Shown here: piece by piece, positions 1 through 8,374 of the stretch
Position numbering within the stretch: the first letter of the stretch is position 1
Layout of the letters: every line of letters starts with the position of its first letter
NCBI RefSeq assembly: GCF_012932915.1
Contig: NZ_VCQU01000007.1
Span: 124,001-188,000, forward strand
DNA from: Antrihabitans stalactiti
Lineage (GTDB): Bacteria > Actinomycetota > Actinomycetes > Mycobacteriales > Mycobacteriaceae
Length of the DNA: 64,000 bases
Direction: 5' to 3'
Notes under the pieces: model-generated
Database searches by the model: none
What the model saw: the letters and a program-made list of their open reading frames with translations, nothing else
Told to the model about the DNA's origin: nothing
Program-made: the position numbers and the translations under genes

Positions 1-116
1 AGATCGCGGCGGGCGGTGGCCACCGAGACTTCGAGTTCGGTCGCAAGTTCGGCTGCGGTGAGTCGGCCGCGCGCCTGCATCAGCAAGAGGGCGGCTACGA
101 GTCGGTCTGCGCGCAT
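1..116 (-). CDS. YafY-type HTH regulator, N-terminal fragment
   Basis: The reverse strand from an ATG at 116 reads about 38 residues beginning MRADRLVAALLLMQARGRLT, then a region ending in VSVATARRDL, before the window edge. This is the N-terminal helix-turn-helix of DeoR/YafY-type regulators, which usually carry a WYL effector domain further on; that part lies outside the window. It is divergent from the VOC gene at 209, with a perfect dyad between them, the usual layout for a local repressor of the neighbouring gene. The family call rests only on the HTH; the sensor domain is unseen. Confidence 0.7.
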   Translation of the reverse strand, partial: MRADRLVAALLLMQARGRLTAAELATELEVSVATARRD

Positions 117-135
117 AAATATGAGTCTGCCAAAC

Positions 136-160
136 AAAGTGCTCAATTGATGAGCACTTT
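136..160. promoter_or_regulatory. Perfect inverted repeat, likely operator of the divergent pair
   Basis: AAAGTGCTCA, five bases, then TGAGCACTTT: a perfect 10-bp dyad centred between the YafY-like gene (start 116) and the VOC gene (start 209). No other copy was noticed in the window. The position fits a binding site for the divergently encoded HTH protein and overlaps where both promoters must lie. Function is inferred from position and symmetry. Confidence 0.6.
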
Positions 161-208
161 ATCCTGGAGACTAGGTTTGTCAGCAAAACGAACCGAAGGG
201 AACCACCA

Positions 209-613
209 ATGTTGCGAGGACTAGCGACCGTCAACTTTTTCGCAGACGACGTGACGGAGGCAGCCAAGTGGTACTCGGAGTTCCTGGGTATCGAGCCGTA
301 TTTCCATGTTCCCAACCCCGAAACTCCGATGTACGTCGAGTTCCGAATCGGTGACTACAACGACGAATTCGGCATCATCAATCGTCGTTACGCACCGCAT
401 CAACAGGATGCGCCCGGCGGCGCAATCGTCTACTGGCACGTCGACGACCTCGCCGCGACCGTCGACCGGCTCGTGGCCTTGGGCGCCAAGGTGCACGAAA
501 AGATCACTCCCCGCGGTGACAGCGGATTCGTCACGGCATCGGTCATCGATCCGTTCGGCAACATCCTCGGCGTGATGACCAACCCGCACTACCTCGAGGT
601 GCTCGGCGGCTGA
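209..613 (+). CDS. VOC (glyoxalase/bleomycin resistance fold) family protein
   Basis: 134 residues, the length of one vicinal-oxygen-chelate module. It opens MLRGLATVNFFADDVTEAAK, the typical first strand and helix, with a second beta-alpha unit from about residue 73 (VYWHVDDLAATVDRLVALGA) and an ending VIDPFGNILGVMTNPHY, the usual VOC C-terminal strand. A GAAGGGA Shine-Dalgarno lies just upstream of the ATG. Such single-domain proteins act as dioxygenases, lyases or antibiotic-binding proteins and the substrate cannot be read from the sequence. It is divergent from a YafY-type regulator that probably controls it. Confidence 0.85.
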   Translation: MLRGLATVNFFADDVTEAAKWYSEFLGIEPYFHVPNPETPMYVEFRIGDYNDEFGIINRRYAPHQQDAPGGAIVYWHVDDLAATVDRLVALGAKVHEKITPRGDSGFVTASVIDPFGNILGVMTNPHYLEVLGG

Positions 614-625
614 ATCCCTCACCCT

Positions 626-667
626 CGTGAGTCTTTTCGGAGTCTATAGACTCCGAAAAGACTCACG
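626..667. terminator. Perfect 19-bp hairpin between convergent genes
   Basis: Left arm 626-644, TATA loop 645-648, right arm 649-667, all 19 pairs perfect, with A/T runs inside the stem. It sits between the VOC gene and the convergent ArsR-SRPBCC gene, so it can serve both strands. The left arm and its flank share 23 identical bases with the hairpin at 8305-8354. Confidence 0.75.
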
Positions 668-679
668 ACCGTCGTAGCT

Positions 680-1447
680 TCAGTGCGCCATTTCCCACGG
701 AGCTTGTGGCAGAGCGTGGCCGGTTTCGAGGAACGACTTCAGGTTCGACAGCACCGCAGGCCAACCGCTGGCGACGTCGTCGTGCTCGGCCTGGCTCGGC
801 AAGTCTTCGTGAGTCACTGTGAGCCGCACTATTTCTCCGTACTCCTGCACATCGAAGGTCACTCGTGAAGTTGCCTCGGGGGTGGCGGGGTCCGCCCAGG
901 TCGTCACCAGCCGGGTGGGCGGATTGCTCACGACCACGGTCCCGACGACGTCGGCGATGGCCGACCCATCGGTTCGCTGGTGTTCCCATCCGGACCCCAC
1001 TTTCCAGTCCGAGACGTTGCTGTGGCCCCAGTACTCGCCCGACAGCTGAGCATCGGTCAGGGCCTCCCAGACTTTCGCCGCGGACGCCTCGATGTAGGTC
1101 ACGTATACGAATGTCGGTTTGTCGGTCATTGCATCCTCCGCTCGTCGTTTGACTGCGCTCAAGGCTCGGAGCCGCGGGCGTTCGAACTTGTCGATCCAGC
1201 GCTCTTGAATCTCGTTGAGCGGCACCGGGTTCAGGTAGTGGAGCTTCTCCCTCCCCCGCCGGACGGTGCTGATCAAATTGGCCGCCTCCAGGACACCGAG
1301 GTGCTGGGTCGCCGATTGGCGAGCCATCCCCAGACGCTCACACAGTTCGCCGAGCGTCTGCCCGTTCTGTTCGTGCAACCTGTCCAGCAAGTACCGCCGA
1401 GTGGGATCGGCGAGCGCTTTGAACACCGCATCCGTTTCCGTGGGCAC
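680..1447 (-). CDS. ArsR-type HTH fused to an SRPBCC (AHSA1) domain
   Basis: 255 residues from a GTG. Residues 1-100 are an ArsR winged helix (FKALADPTRRYLLDRLHEQN, LGMARQSATQHLGVLEAANL). Residues 110-250 are an AHSA1/SRPBCC ligand-binding domain (VYVTYIEASAAKVWEALTDA to WPAVLSNLKSFLETG). At the junction an internal ATG at 1129 is preceded by GGAGG at good spacing, so the SRPBCC part might also be made alone, as if two overlapping genes had fused. The same two domains occur as separate genes at 10432-11411. It probably autoregulates through the palindrome just upstream; the ligand is unknown. Confidence 0.85.
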   Translation of the reverse strand: MPTETDAVFKALADPTRRYLLDRLHEQNGQTLGELCERLGMARQSATQHLGVLEAANLISTVRRGREKLHYLNPVPLNEIQERWIDKFERPRLRALSAVKRRAEDAMTDKPTFVYVTYIEASAAKVWEALTDAQLSGEYWGHSNVSDWKVGSGWEHQRTDGSAIADVVGTVVVSNPPTRLVTTWADPATPEATSRVTFDVQEYGEIVRLTVTHEDLPSQAEHDDVASGWPAVLSNLKSFLETGHALPQAPWEMAH

Positions 1448-1460
1448 ACCACTACAATAG

Positions 1461-1476
1461 GCAGGTATTTACCTGC
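1461..1476. promoter_or_regulatory. Palindrome GCAGGTATTTACCTGC upstream of the ArsR fusion
   Basis: 7-bp arms with a 2-bp spacer, 13 bp upstream of the GTG at 1447 and downstream of the FAD monooxygenase stop. Size and position are typical for an ArsR-family autoregulatory operator; binding is inferred. Confidence 0.55.
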
Positions 1477-1487
1477 ATGTCAATGCC

Positions 1488-2666
1488 TCACGACCGGACC
1501 AGAGCCGGATAGTCGCGCAGGTCGATGTCGGTGGCGAACATGTCGGTCACCTTCAACATCAGCCGCATCGGCAGGCCGAACTTGAAAGTCCAGTTGCGCA
1601 GCCGGATTCGCAACGGCGAGGCCGGCGCCATGAACGGTCCGGCATTGACCGAGCGCGCGGACTTGGCATAACGGTGCATGACCTTGTCGTACCGCTCGAA
1701 CGCGACCACGTGATCGCCGCCCGCGGCGGCGAGTTCGCCCGCGAGCACATATGCGCCGACGATCGCCAGCCCAGTCCCGAAGCCACCCAACGTATTTCCA
1801 TATGCGGAATCGCCGACGAGGGCGACGCGCCCCTTGGTGTAGCGGTCCATGGCGACGCGGGCGATCGAATCGAGGTAGAAGTCCGACGAATCCGGCAGCG
1901 TCTCCAGCATCTCGGGCACGCGCCACCCGACATCTACGTAGGCATCTGCGACAAGCCGCTTCTGCGCATCGATGTCGTTGCGGTCGTAGTCGATTCGGTC
2001 CGAAGCGAAGATGTACAGCTCCGGCGCCTTCGCCCCGCCGACCACGGCCATCTTGCCCGGCACGTTGTACATGAGGCCAACTGCGCGGTCCTTGTCGACG
2101 GTCCCCCCGCGCCGATTCGCACCGACCACCGCGTAGTAATAGCCGAGGTGATCGACGTAGTCATCCTCCGCACCGAAAGCCAATCGACGTACGGCGGAGT
2201 GGATTCCGTCGGCGCCGAGCACAAGGTCGAAGGTGCGCGGCGGAGCGTTCTCGAATGTGACGTCGACTCCCGATTCCGCCTCGCCGAGTGCGGTGATCGT
2301 GTCGCCGAAGAGATACTCGACGTCGCGCTCCGTGCGCTCGAACAGAATTGCCGCCAAGTCGCCCCGCAGGATTTCGACATCTCCCCCGGTGAACTCGCCC
2401 GGGATCGTCGCCAGTTCCTTGTCGTTCTCGTCGATGATGACCAGGTCGCTCTTGCCGGTCGCCCGAGCACGGACCTCGTCGAGGATTCCCATCTGCTCCA
2501 ACACCTTCCGGTGCGTCTCGCCCTTGAAGTCGACCGCTTGACCGCCGGGCCGCAGCGCGCGCCCCCGCTCCACCACGGTCACCGCGAAGCCGTACCGGTT
2601 CAGCCAGTACGCCAGCGCTGGTCCCGCGACGCTTGCACCGGATACGAGGACGGTTTTGTTCGACAT
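1488..2666 (-). CDS. FAD-dependent monooxygenase (PHBH/TetX-like)
   Basis: 392 residues, the usual size of single-component flavin monooxygenases. It has an N-terminal dinucleotide fold (KTVLVSGASVAGPALAYWLN), the middle FAD/NAD(P)H motif LGADGIHSAVR near residue 155, and a ribityl-contact segment RVALVGDSAYGNTLGGFGTG near 285, where the usual H of GDAAH is Y. Such enzymes hydroxylate aromatic compounds or inactivate antibiotics such as rifampicin or tetracycline; the substrate is not evident. It is divergent from a TetR gene across a shared dyad, so it is probably substrate-inducible. Confidence 0.88.
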   Translation of the reverse strand: MSNKTVLVSGASVAGPALAYWLNRYGFAVTVVERGRALRPGGQAVDFKGETHRKVLEQMGILDEVRARATGKSDLVIIDENDKELATIPGEFTGGDVEILRGDLAAILFERTERDVEYLFGDTITALGEAESGVDVTFENAPPRTFDLVLGADGIHSAVRRLAFGAEDDYVDHLGYYYAVVGANRRGGTVDKDRAVGLMYNVPGKMAVVGGAKAPELYIFASDRIDYDRNDIDAQKRLVADAYVDVGWRVPEMLETLPDSSDFYLDSIARVAMDRYTKGRVALVGDSAYGNTLGGFGTGLAIVGAYVLAGELAAAGGDHVVAFERYDKVMHRYAKSARSVNAGPFMAPASPLRIRLRNWTFKFGLPMRLMLKVTDMFATDIDLRDYPALVRS

Positions 2667-2686
2667 CGATGAGCCTTCCAGACCAC

Positions 2687-2730
2687 AACTGTTTCTACCG
2701 GACGCAGTTTAGTTTATGGTAGACACAGTT
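2687..2730. promoter_or_regulatory. Near-perfect inverted repeat between FAD monooxygenase and TetR genes
   Basis: Arms AACTGTTTCTACC (2687-2699) and GGTAGACACAGTT (2718-2730) match as a 13-bp inverted repeat with one mismatch and an 18-bp spacer. It lies between the divergent starts at 2666 and 2759. Probable TetR operator, inferred from position. Confidence 0.6.
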
Positions 2731-2758
2731 TCCCGTCAAGCGTCCTCCAGGAGGATCG

Positions 2759-3481
2759 GTGCCCGACTCAACACGAACTGCCGAACTGCTGTGGGATACC
2801 GGCGACCGGGCACGGCGCGGTCCGAAACCGAGCTTGACCCTCGGCCGCATCGTCGAGGTCGCGATCGCGAAGGCGGACGCCGAGGGCATTGCCACGCTGT
2901 CGATGCAGCGCATCGCCGACGAACTCGGCTACACCAAGATGTCTCTGTACCGCTACGTTCCCGGCCGGGCAGAGTTGCTGGCGCTGATGCTGGACACCGC
3001 GCTTGGCGCACCGCCCGAGCTAGCCACAGTGAACGGCGGTTGGCGACCACGACTCCACGCGTGGGCACTGGCCTGGCGCGATGTCGCGAATGCCCACCCA
3101 TGGGCTCTCGAAACGGCGGTCGGCGCTCGGGTCTACGGACCCAACGAGCTCGGCTGGCTGGAGGTCGCCCTCGGCGCGCTGGCGGAGACGAACCTGACCG
3201 GTGGCGAGCGTTTGGACGCGATCGTCCTGGTCAACGGCCACGTCCGCAGCCTTGTCCAGCAGACGGCGCCGGCCGGAACATCCGAAAAGGACACCGGTGC
3301 GCTGATGGCGGGGATTCTCACCGACCGCGCGGACCGATATCCCCAGGTGGCGGCGGCATTCGCAGCGGCGGGCGCGAACGACGAGCAAGACAACGCGCTG
3401 GAATTCGGGCTGGAACGGATTTTCGATGGGCTCGCGGCCCTCATACAAAACCGTGCGCGAGTCTTACCCCGCCAGGGGTAA
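2759..3481 (+). CDS. TetR/AcrR family regulator
   Basis: 240 residues from a GTG with AGGAGG just upstream. The HTH is at residues 25-70 (GRIVEVAIAKADAEGIATLS, ELGYTKMSLYRYVPGRAELL), after a basic N-terminal arm. The C-terminal ligand domain is of the TetR_C type common in actinobacterial drug- or metabolite-responsive repressors. It is divergent from the FAD monooxygenase and probably represses both through the dyad at 2687-2730. Its stop codon lies inside the 21-bp terminator stem. Confidence 0.88.
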   Translation: MPDSTRTAELLWDTGDRARRGPKPSLTLGRIVEVAIAKADAEGIATLSMQRIADELGYTKMSLYRYVPGRAELLALMLDTALGAPPELATVNGGWRPRLHAWALAWRDVANAHPWALETAVGARVYGPNELGWLEVALGALAETNLTGGERLDAIVLVNGHVRSLVQQTAPAGTSEKDTGALMAGILTDRADRYPQVAAAFAAAGANDEQDNALEFGLERIFDGLAALIQNRARVLPRQG

Positions 3482-3495
3482 GACTCGCGCACGGT
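3450..3495. terminator. Perfect 21-bp hairpin between convergent genes
   Basis: Left arm 3450-3470, loop GCCA 3471-3474, right arm 3475-3495, with no mismatch in 21 pairs. It contains the TAA of the TetR gene and precedes the end of the convergent SDR gene, so it is likely bidirectional. It shares the GAGTCTT core with the hairpins at 626 and 8305. Confidence 0.75.
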
Positions 3496-3510
3496 AGGTG
3501 GAGTCGAAGG

Positions 3511-4335
3511 TCAGCGCTCCCGGCCCTTGAATTCCTCCATCGACTTGTACACGCCGGCAAGGTTCAAGAAGGCATCGCGCACCTTGACCGGGAGGACACC
3601 GCTCAGAACTTTGTTCAGCCGCGAGGTCCAAGGGAGGATGACGAACGGTCCGCCGTTGGTCATCTCGTCCCACGTGGCGTTGACGACGTCTTCGGGCTGG
3701 AGGATCGGCGTCAGGAGCATCCCCTTCGCGCCGTCGAACATGCCGGTGTCGATGTAGGTCGGACAGACCGTCGTCACGTGAATGTGCTTGTGACCGGCCT
3801 GCTCCAGCTCGAGACGGATCGAATCGGAGAAGCCGACTGCCGCCCACTTGGATGCGGCGTAGACAGCCATCCGCGGGTTGGCGACGAGGCCTGCCGACGA
3901 GGCGATGTTGACGATGCGGCACTCGGAATCCGACTCGATCATGCCGGGTATGAATTCGCGCGCAATGTACATCGGAGCCAGCGAGTTGATGGCAATCGTC
4001 TTTTCGATGTCGGCGACGTCCTTGGTCTCCCAGAAGTAGGAATTGCCGCGAACAATGCCTGCGTTGTTGAACAGCACCTCGACGGTGCCGACGTTGTCAC
4101 GCACCAAGGCGGCGGCTTCACTGATCGACTCGAAGGAGGACACGTCGACGACATAGGTGTGGACTGTGCCACCCGCAGCCTCGAGTTCGGCAGCAGTTTC
4201 CTTCAGCGCGTCACCGTTGATATCCCACAGCACAACCGCGGCAGCGTGTTCCGCGACGGCGCGCGTCGCGAACAGCTTGCCGAGGCCCATTGCGGCGCCG
4301 GTGACGAGCACGATCTTGTTGGAGACATTCTTCAT
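3511..4335 (-). CDS. Short-chain dehydrogenase/reductase (classical SDR)
   Basis: 274 residues. Cofactor motif TGAAMGLG near residue 13, NNAG near 90, catalytic Ser in IVNIASSAGLV, and YAASK near 159, so the Ser-Tyr-Lys set is complete. The acidic residue in LWDINGD after the second strand suggests NAD(H) preference (inference). It lies 35 bp after the GabD2-like dehydrogenase on the same strand and is probably cotranscribed, suggesting an alcohol-to-acid oxidation pathway run by the divergent TetR. Confidence 0.9.
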   Translation of the reverse strand: MKNVSNKIVLVTGAAMGLGKLFATRAVAEHAAAVVLWDINGDALKETAAELEAAGGTVHTYVVDVSSFESISEAAALVRDNVGTVEVLFNNAGIVRGNSYFWETKDVADIEKTIAINSLAPMYIAREFIPGMIESDSECRIVNIASSAGLVANPRMAVYAASKWAAVGFSDSIRLELEQAGHKHIHVTTVCPTYIDTGMFDGAKGMLLTPILQPEDVVNATWDEMTNGGPFVILPWTSRLNKVLSGVLPVKVRDAFLNLAGVYKSMEEFKGRER

Positions 4336-4370
4336 TTACATCGGTCCATTCTGAAATTCGATTCGGGGAG

Positions 4371-5969
4371 TTACTTGAGGCCCAGCAGTTTCATGCCACG
4401 GAAGGCCAAGGTCATCGTCTTCGCCCATACTTCGTCAGACATACCCGGCAGCGGTGCAATAGGCAAGAGGTGCTGCACAGCGATGGTCTGCGAGTCGGTG
4501 TACTTGAGAATGCCGTCCGCGCCGTGACGACGCCCGGTGCCCGAGTCACCGAGACCGCCGGACGGAGCGTCGATGCTGCCCCAGGCGGCTATGAAGCCTT
4601 CGTTGATGTTGACCGCGCCGGACCGCAGCTGCTCGGCGATCTTGCGGCCACGCTTCGTATCGCGGGTCCACACACTCGCGTTCAGTCCGTATGCGGTGTC
4701 GTTCGCCTGCGCGATGGCTTCCTCGTCGCTTGCCACGCGGTAGATCGACACGACAGGTCCGAACGTCTCGTCGCGGTAGACGGCCATCGCATCGGTGACA
4801 TCGGCGAGCACCGTCGGCTCGTAGAAGTACGGACCGAGGTCGGGCCGCGCCTTGCCGCCGGTGAGGACGGTCGCGCCCTTGGCGACCGCGTCGTCCACGT
4901 GTGCGCTGACCGAGTCGAGCTGACGCTGGAAGGTAAGCGACCCCATGTCGCTGTCGAAGGCAAGATTCGCGCCGAGCTTCATCTCATCGACGAGGGCGAC
5001 GAACTTCTGGACGAACTCGTCGTAGACGTCGGTGTGAACGTAGATCCGCTCCATCGATTCGCAGAGCTGGCCCGCCGAGCTGAAGCATGCGCGGATGCCG
5101 CCGTCGGCAGCCTTGTCGATGTCGGCGTCGTCGAGCACGAGCATCGGGTTCTTGCCACCCAGTTCGAGTGAGCAGCCGATCAGCCTGGTGGCCGCCTGAG
5201 CCGCAATCGTACGACCGGTGGCGGTCGAACCGGTGTAGTCGACGTAGTCCGCGCGGGCGATGACTTCTCCACCAATTTCCCGTCCGCGACCGAGCACGAC
5301 CTGCCAGACACCAGCAGGCAAGCCCGCGCGCTCGGCAACTTCGTTTGCCCAGAGTGCGGTCAACGCGGTCTGGTTGTCGGGACGCGAGATCACGGCATTG
5401 CCGGCGATCAGCGCAGGCAGAGCGTCCGACGCCGACAGCGCGAGCGGGTAGTTCCACGGCGAGATTACGGCGACAACGCCCTTTGGGCGCCTTACCTCGG
5501 TGGTCTGCGTCAGGATCGGCAGCACGCCGTTGCGCTTGTGTGGGTCGAGCAGCCCGGCGGCAACCTTCGCGTAGTAGCGCGAGTTGACGGCGACATCGCC
5601 GACCTCGTCGAACGCGTGCGGGCGCGACTTACCTGTCTCGGTCTGCAGGATGTCCAGGATATCGGCCTGCTCGTCGAGAAGAATGTCGTGGAATCGCTTG
5701 AAGACTGCCGCGCGCTCGGCGATCGGACGCGCCGCCCAATCCCGCTGCGCTTCGCGTGCCGTAGCAAACGCCTGTTCGATGTCGGCGACCGAAGACTGCG
5801 GAAGGTCCCCGATCTTCACACCGGTGGCGGGCGCATGCACTGCGACCGCTGCCGCGCCTCCGGCGGCTGCTCGTTTCGTCAGACGTTCGACCGTCTGGGC
5901 GGGCAACGCAAGCTGTTCGGCGGGCGAGATTACTGCGGTCAAGTCGATGCCTTCCACTTTTTTGAACAC
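4371..5969 (-). CDS. gabD2: Succinic semialdehyde dehydrogenase-like ALDH (GabD2 type)
   Basis: 532 residues from a GTG, close to mycobacterial GabD2. ALDH features: SPWNYPLALS (N-cap), YTGSTATGR (NAD(P) fold), LELGGKNPM with the general-base Glu near 272, and SSAGQLCESMER with the catalytic Cys near 306. It oxidises an aldehyde to the acid with NAD(P)+; succinic semialdehyde is the family assignment, but other aldehydes are possible given the SDR partner. The GTG start lies inside the first palindrome shared with the divergent TetR at 6014, so repression could block both transcription and translation initiation. Confidence 0.85.
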   Translation of the reverse strand: MFKKVEGIDLTAVISPAEQLALPAQTVERLTKRAAAGGAAAVAVHAPATGVKIGDLPQSSVADIEQAFATAREAQRDWAARPIAERAAVFKRFHDILLDEQADILDILQTETGKSRPHAFDEVGDVAVNSRYYAKVAAGLLDPHKRNGVLPILTQTTEVRRPKGVVAVISPWNYPLALSASDALPALIAGNAVISRPDNQTALTALWANEVAERAGLPAGVWQVVLGRGREIGGEVIARADYVDYTGSTATGRTIAAQAATRLIGCSLELGGKNPMLVLDDADIDKAADGGIRACFSSAGQLCESMERIYVHTDVYDEFVQKFVALVDEMKLGANLAFDSDMGSLTFQRQLDSVSAHVDDAVAKGATVLTGGKARPDLGPYFYEPTVLADVTDAMAVYRDETFGPVVSIYRVASDEEAIAQANDTAYGLNASVWTRDTKRGRKIAEQLRSGAVNINEGFIAAWGSIDAPSGGLGDSGTGRRHGADGILKYTDSQTIAVQHLLPIAPLPGMSDEVWAKTMTLAFRGMKLLGLK

Positions 5970-5995
5970 CTGTGTTCAACTAACACTCATGTTAG
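5964..5995. promoter_or_regulatory. Two adjacent palindromes between gabD2-like and TetR genes
   Basis: GAACAC-CT-GTGTTC at 5964-5977 and CTAACA-CTCA-TGTTAG at 5980-5995, both with perfect 6-bp arms. The first overlaps the GTG start of the dehydrogenase; the second lies 18 bp from the TetR ATG. Likely operators of the TetR protein. Confidence 0.6.
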
Positions 5996-6013
5996 CTTAA
6001 ACACGGAGGTCAC

Positions 6014-6676
6014 ATGGATGTCAAGGAACCGGCAGCTCGGCGCGGTCGACCGCCGCAGACGCCGGAAGAAGCAGAACGCGTCCGCGCGAGCATCGTCGCC
6101 GCGACCGCTGACGTGTTCGCCGACGTCGGCTCGCGCGGACTCAGCGTCGCGCTCATTCTCGAACGTGCGGGCATTGCCCGTCCGACGTTCTATCGGTATT
6201 TCGCGAATGCCGAAGAGCCACTTCACATGCTGCTGTCCGAGTCCGACGAAGCATTGGTTCGCACCGTCGGCGAGGCGATCCGCAAAACCGACAACGACGT
6301 CTCGATGTCGATCGGCGCAATCAATGCCTATCTCGACTGGGCTCGAGAGCGCGGACCCGTCCTGCGACCCCTCTTCAGCGAAATGTACGACCGCAGTTCC
6401 CCGGTAGCGGCCCATCGGGAACTTGCGCTCCAAGAGCTGCACGCGCTCCTCAACGCCAAAATATGCGAGCTTGGACGCGACAAGCCGGACTCGCTGGACG
6501 TCGACACGCTGCTCAATGCCTGCGAGTTCGTCGGCTATCGGCTCTGGCTCGCCGACGACCCGGATCCCGGCCTCCTGGACCGTGCTCGCTCGACCATGAT
6601 CCGGATCGCCCTTGCGACGCTCGGCAACCCCGACGACCTTGGCCGCGCGTTGGAAATTCCGGGCGTTTTCAGCTGA
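6014..6676 (+). CDS. TetR/AcrR family regulator
   Basis: 220 residues, ATG with GGAGG upstream. The basic N-terminus RRGRPPQTPEEAERV precedes the HTH (VFADVGSRGLSVALILERAG, IARPTFYRYFANAEEPL). It is divergent from the dehydrogenase/SDR pair with two palindromes between, so it is most likely the repressor of that operon and of itself. The inducer is unknown; an acyl or alcohol compound would fit the neighbours. Confidence 0.88.
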   Translation: MDVKEPAARRGRPPQTPEEAERVRASIVAATADVFADVGSRGLSVALILERAGIARPTFYRYFANAEEPLHMLLSESDEALVRTVGEAIRKTDNDVSMSIGAINAYLDWARERGPVLRPLFSEMYDRSSPVAAHRELALQELHALLNAKICELGRDKPDSLDVDTLLNACEFVGYRLWLADDPDPGLLDRARSTMIRIALATLGNPDDLGRALEIPGVFS

Positions 6677-6730
6677 AGTGTCGAATCGACCGGCCGGCGT
6701 TCGTATAGACGACATACGAAAAGAAACGCC

Positions 6731-7078
6731 ATGACCAAGTACCTGCTCAGCTGCTACCAGCCGGACGGCCCGATTCCAGCGCCCGAGATTCTCGATCCCA
6801 TCATTGCCGACCTCGAGGCGGTCAATGCAGAGATGAAGGCGGCAGGCGCGTGGGTCTTCGCCGCCGGATTGCACCCGCCCAGCACCGCGACCGTCGTGCG
6901 TGCCCGCGACGGCGATGTCATCACCACCGACGGACCGTTCATCGAAGCCAAGGAACACCTCGGCGGATTCACCGTGATCGAGGCGCCGGACCTCGACGCC
7001 GCACTCGAGTGGGGCCGCAAGGTCAGCCAAGCGTCGACATTGCCTGTGGAGGTCCGGCCGTTCCAAGACGAGCAGTGA
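6731..7078 (+). CDS. YciI-like DGPF-domain protein
   Basis: 115 residues, a single YCII-related domain starting MTKYLLSCYQPDGPIPAPEI with the diagnostic DGPF in ITTDGPFIEAKEHLGG near residue 66. Such proteins are the conserved genomic partners of ECF42 sigma factors, and here the stop codon overlaps the GTG of the sigma gene (GTGA), indicating translational coupling. The biochemical role is not settled; some YciI homologues act as small hydrolases or binding proteins. Confidence 0.9.
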   Translation: MTKYLLSCYQPDGPIPAPEILDPIIADLEAVNAEMKAAGAWVFAAGLHPPSTATVVRARDGDVITTDGPFIEAKEHLGGFTVIEAPDLDAALEWGRKVSQASTLPVEVRPFQDEQ

Positions 7079-8313
7079 CCCAAGCGGTCACAGAGGACGA
7101 CATCGCGCGGGTGTTCCGAAGCGAACACGGTCGGGCGGTGTCGGTCCTGGTCGGCACCTTCGGCGATATCGACATCGCCGAGGAGGCCGTCCAGGACGCC
7201 TTCGTCGCGGCAGCCCAGCGCTGGCCCGAAACCGGCCTGCCCGCGAGCCCGGCGGGCTGGATCATCACGACCGCGCGCAACAGGGCGATCGACCGGCTAC
7301 GACGCGATGCGACGCGCAACGACCGGTACGCGCAAGCCGCGCTCATTTACGCCGAAGACGAGTGGGTAGAGGAGGGTCCTGTGCGAGACGACCGACTCCG
7401 ATTGATCTTCACCTGCTGCCATCCCGCGCTGGGCGCGGCCGCACAGGTCGCATTGACCCTGCGCCTCCTCGGCGGGCTCACGACGACGGAAATCGCCCGC
7501 GCCTTCCTCGTGCCCGAAGCAACTATGGCGCAACGCATCACCCGAGCGAAAGGGAAGATCCGCGCCGCGAAAATCCCTTACCGCGTCCCCCGCGACGCCG
7601 ATCTTCCCGACCGAATGCACGGCGTCCTGGCGGTGCTGTACCTGATCTTCAACGAGGGCTACACCGCGAGTTCCGGCGAGCGCCTCGTCCGCGAGGACCT
7701 GTGCACCGAGGCCATCCGGTTGGGGCGCGTGCTCGCCGAGTTGATGCCCGACGAACCCGAAGTGTGGGGCTTGCTCGCCCTGATGTTGCTCAACGAATCG
7801 CGTCGCGCGACTCGTACCGGCCCGGCCGGCGACCTACTCCCCCTGGCCGACCAGGACCGCCAATTATGGAATCAGGCCCTCATCGACGAAGGGCACGACA
7901 TTGTTCGGAAGTGCCTGCGACGCAACCAACCTGGTCCGTATCAGATCCAGGCTGCGATCGCGGCGGTGCACAGTGACGCGCCTGCCGCTGCGGCGACCGA
8001 CTGGTCGCAGATCGTCGCGCTGTACGACCAACTCATCGCCATGCAGCCGACGCCGGTGGTCGCACTCAATCGTGCAGTCGCGGTTGCCGAGGTGAGCGGT
8101 CCAGCGGTGGGGCTGGAACTACTTGCCGAGTTGGACCTCGATCGCTACTACCCGTTCCACGCGGTCCGTGCGGAGCTGCTGCTCCGGCTGCACCGGACAA
8201 CCGAGGCGGCCCGGGCCTACGAGGCCGCGATCGCGAACACCGACAACGAAGCCGAGCAAGGCTACTTACGCGGTCGGCTTGCGACTATCCACGAATCGCC
8301 ACCACCCTCGTGA
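7075..8313 (+). CDS. ECF sigma factor, ECF42 type with C-terminal TPR-like extension
   Basis: 412 residues from the GTG overlapping the yciI stop. Sigma region 2 is at residues 8-85 ([35 protein letters not shown]); region 4 is near 115-170 ([34 protein letters not shown]). Then comes about 230 residues of helical extension (DUF6596/TPR-like, [37 protein letters not shown]). ECF42 members lack a membrane anti-sigma factor and need the extension for activity. Reading upstream of the GTG stays open but overlaps yciI, so GTG is preferred. The target promoter was not identified. Confidence 0.88.
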   Translation: MTQAVTEDDIARVFRSEHGRAVSVLVGTFGDIDIAEEAVQDAFVAAAQRWPETGLPASPAGWIITTARNRAIDRLRRDATRNDRYAQAALIYAEDEWVEEGPVRDDRLRLIFTCCHPALGAAAQVALTLRLLGGLTTTEIARAFLVPEATMAQRITRAKGKIRAAKIPYRVPRDADLPDRMHGVLAVLYLIFNEGYTASSGERLVREDLCTEAIRLGRVLAELMPDEPEVWGLLALMLLNESRRATRTGPAGDLLPLADQDRQLWNQALIDEGHDIVRKCLRRNQPGPYQIQAAIAAVHSDAPAAAATDWSQIVALYDQLIAMQPTPVVALNRAVAVAEVSGPAVGLELLAELDLDRYYPFHAVRAELLLRLHRTTEAARAYEAAIANTDNEAEQGYLRGRLATIHESPPPS

Positions 8314-8354
8314 GTCTTTTCGGAGTCCCTGGACTCCTAAAAGACTCACGAGGG
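8305..8354. terminator. 24-bp hairpin ending the sigma-factor operon
   Basis: Left arm 8305-8328, CT loop, right arm 8331-8354, with a single mismatch in 24 pairs. The sigma-factor stop codon TGA (8311-8313) lies inside the left arm. The left half repeats the sequence of the 626-667 hairpin. The next gene starts 21 bp downstream on the same strand, so the element separates the two units. Confidence 0.72.
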
Positions 8355-8374
8355 TTGGTAGGCTCGTCGAGACG

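Noticed and set aside
1674-2672. Long plus-strand reading frame opposite the FAD monooxygenase
   Set aside because: Shadow of a GC-rich coding strand; no ribosome site or protein motif, while the minus frame has full flavoprotein motifs.
5538-6407. Plus-strand frame spanning the dehydrogenase start and TetR
   Set aside because: It crosses two real genes and the operator region in other frames; no domain.
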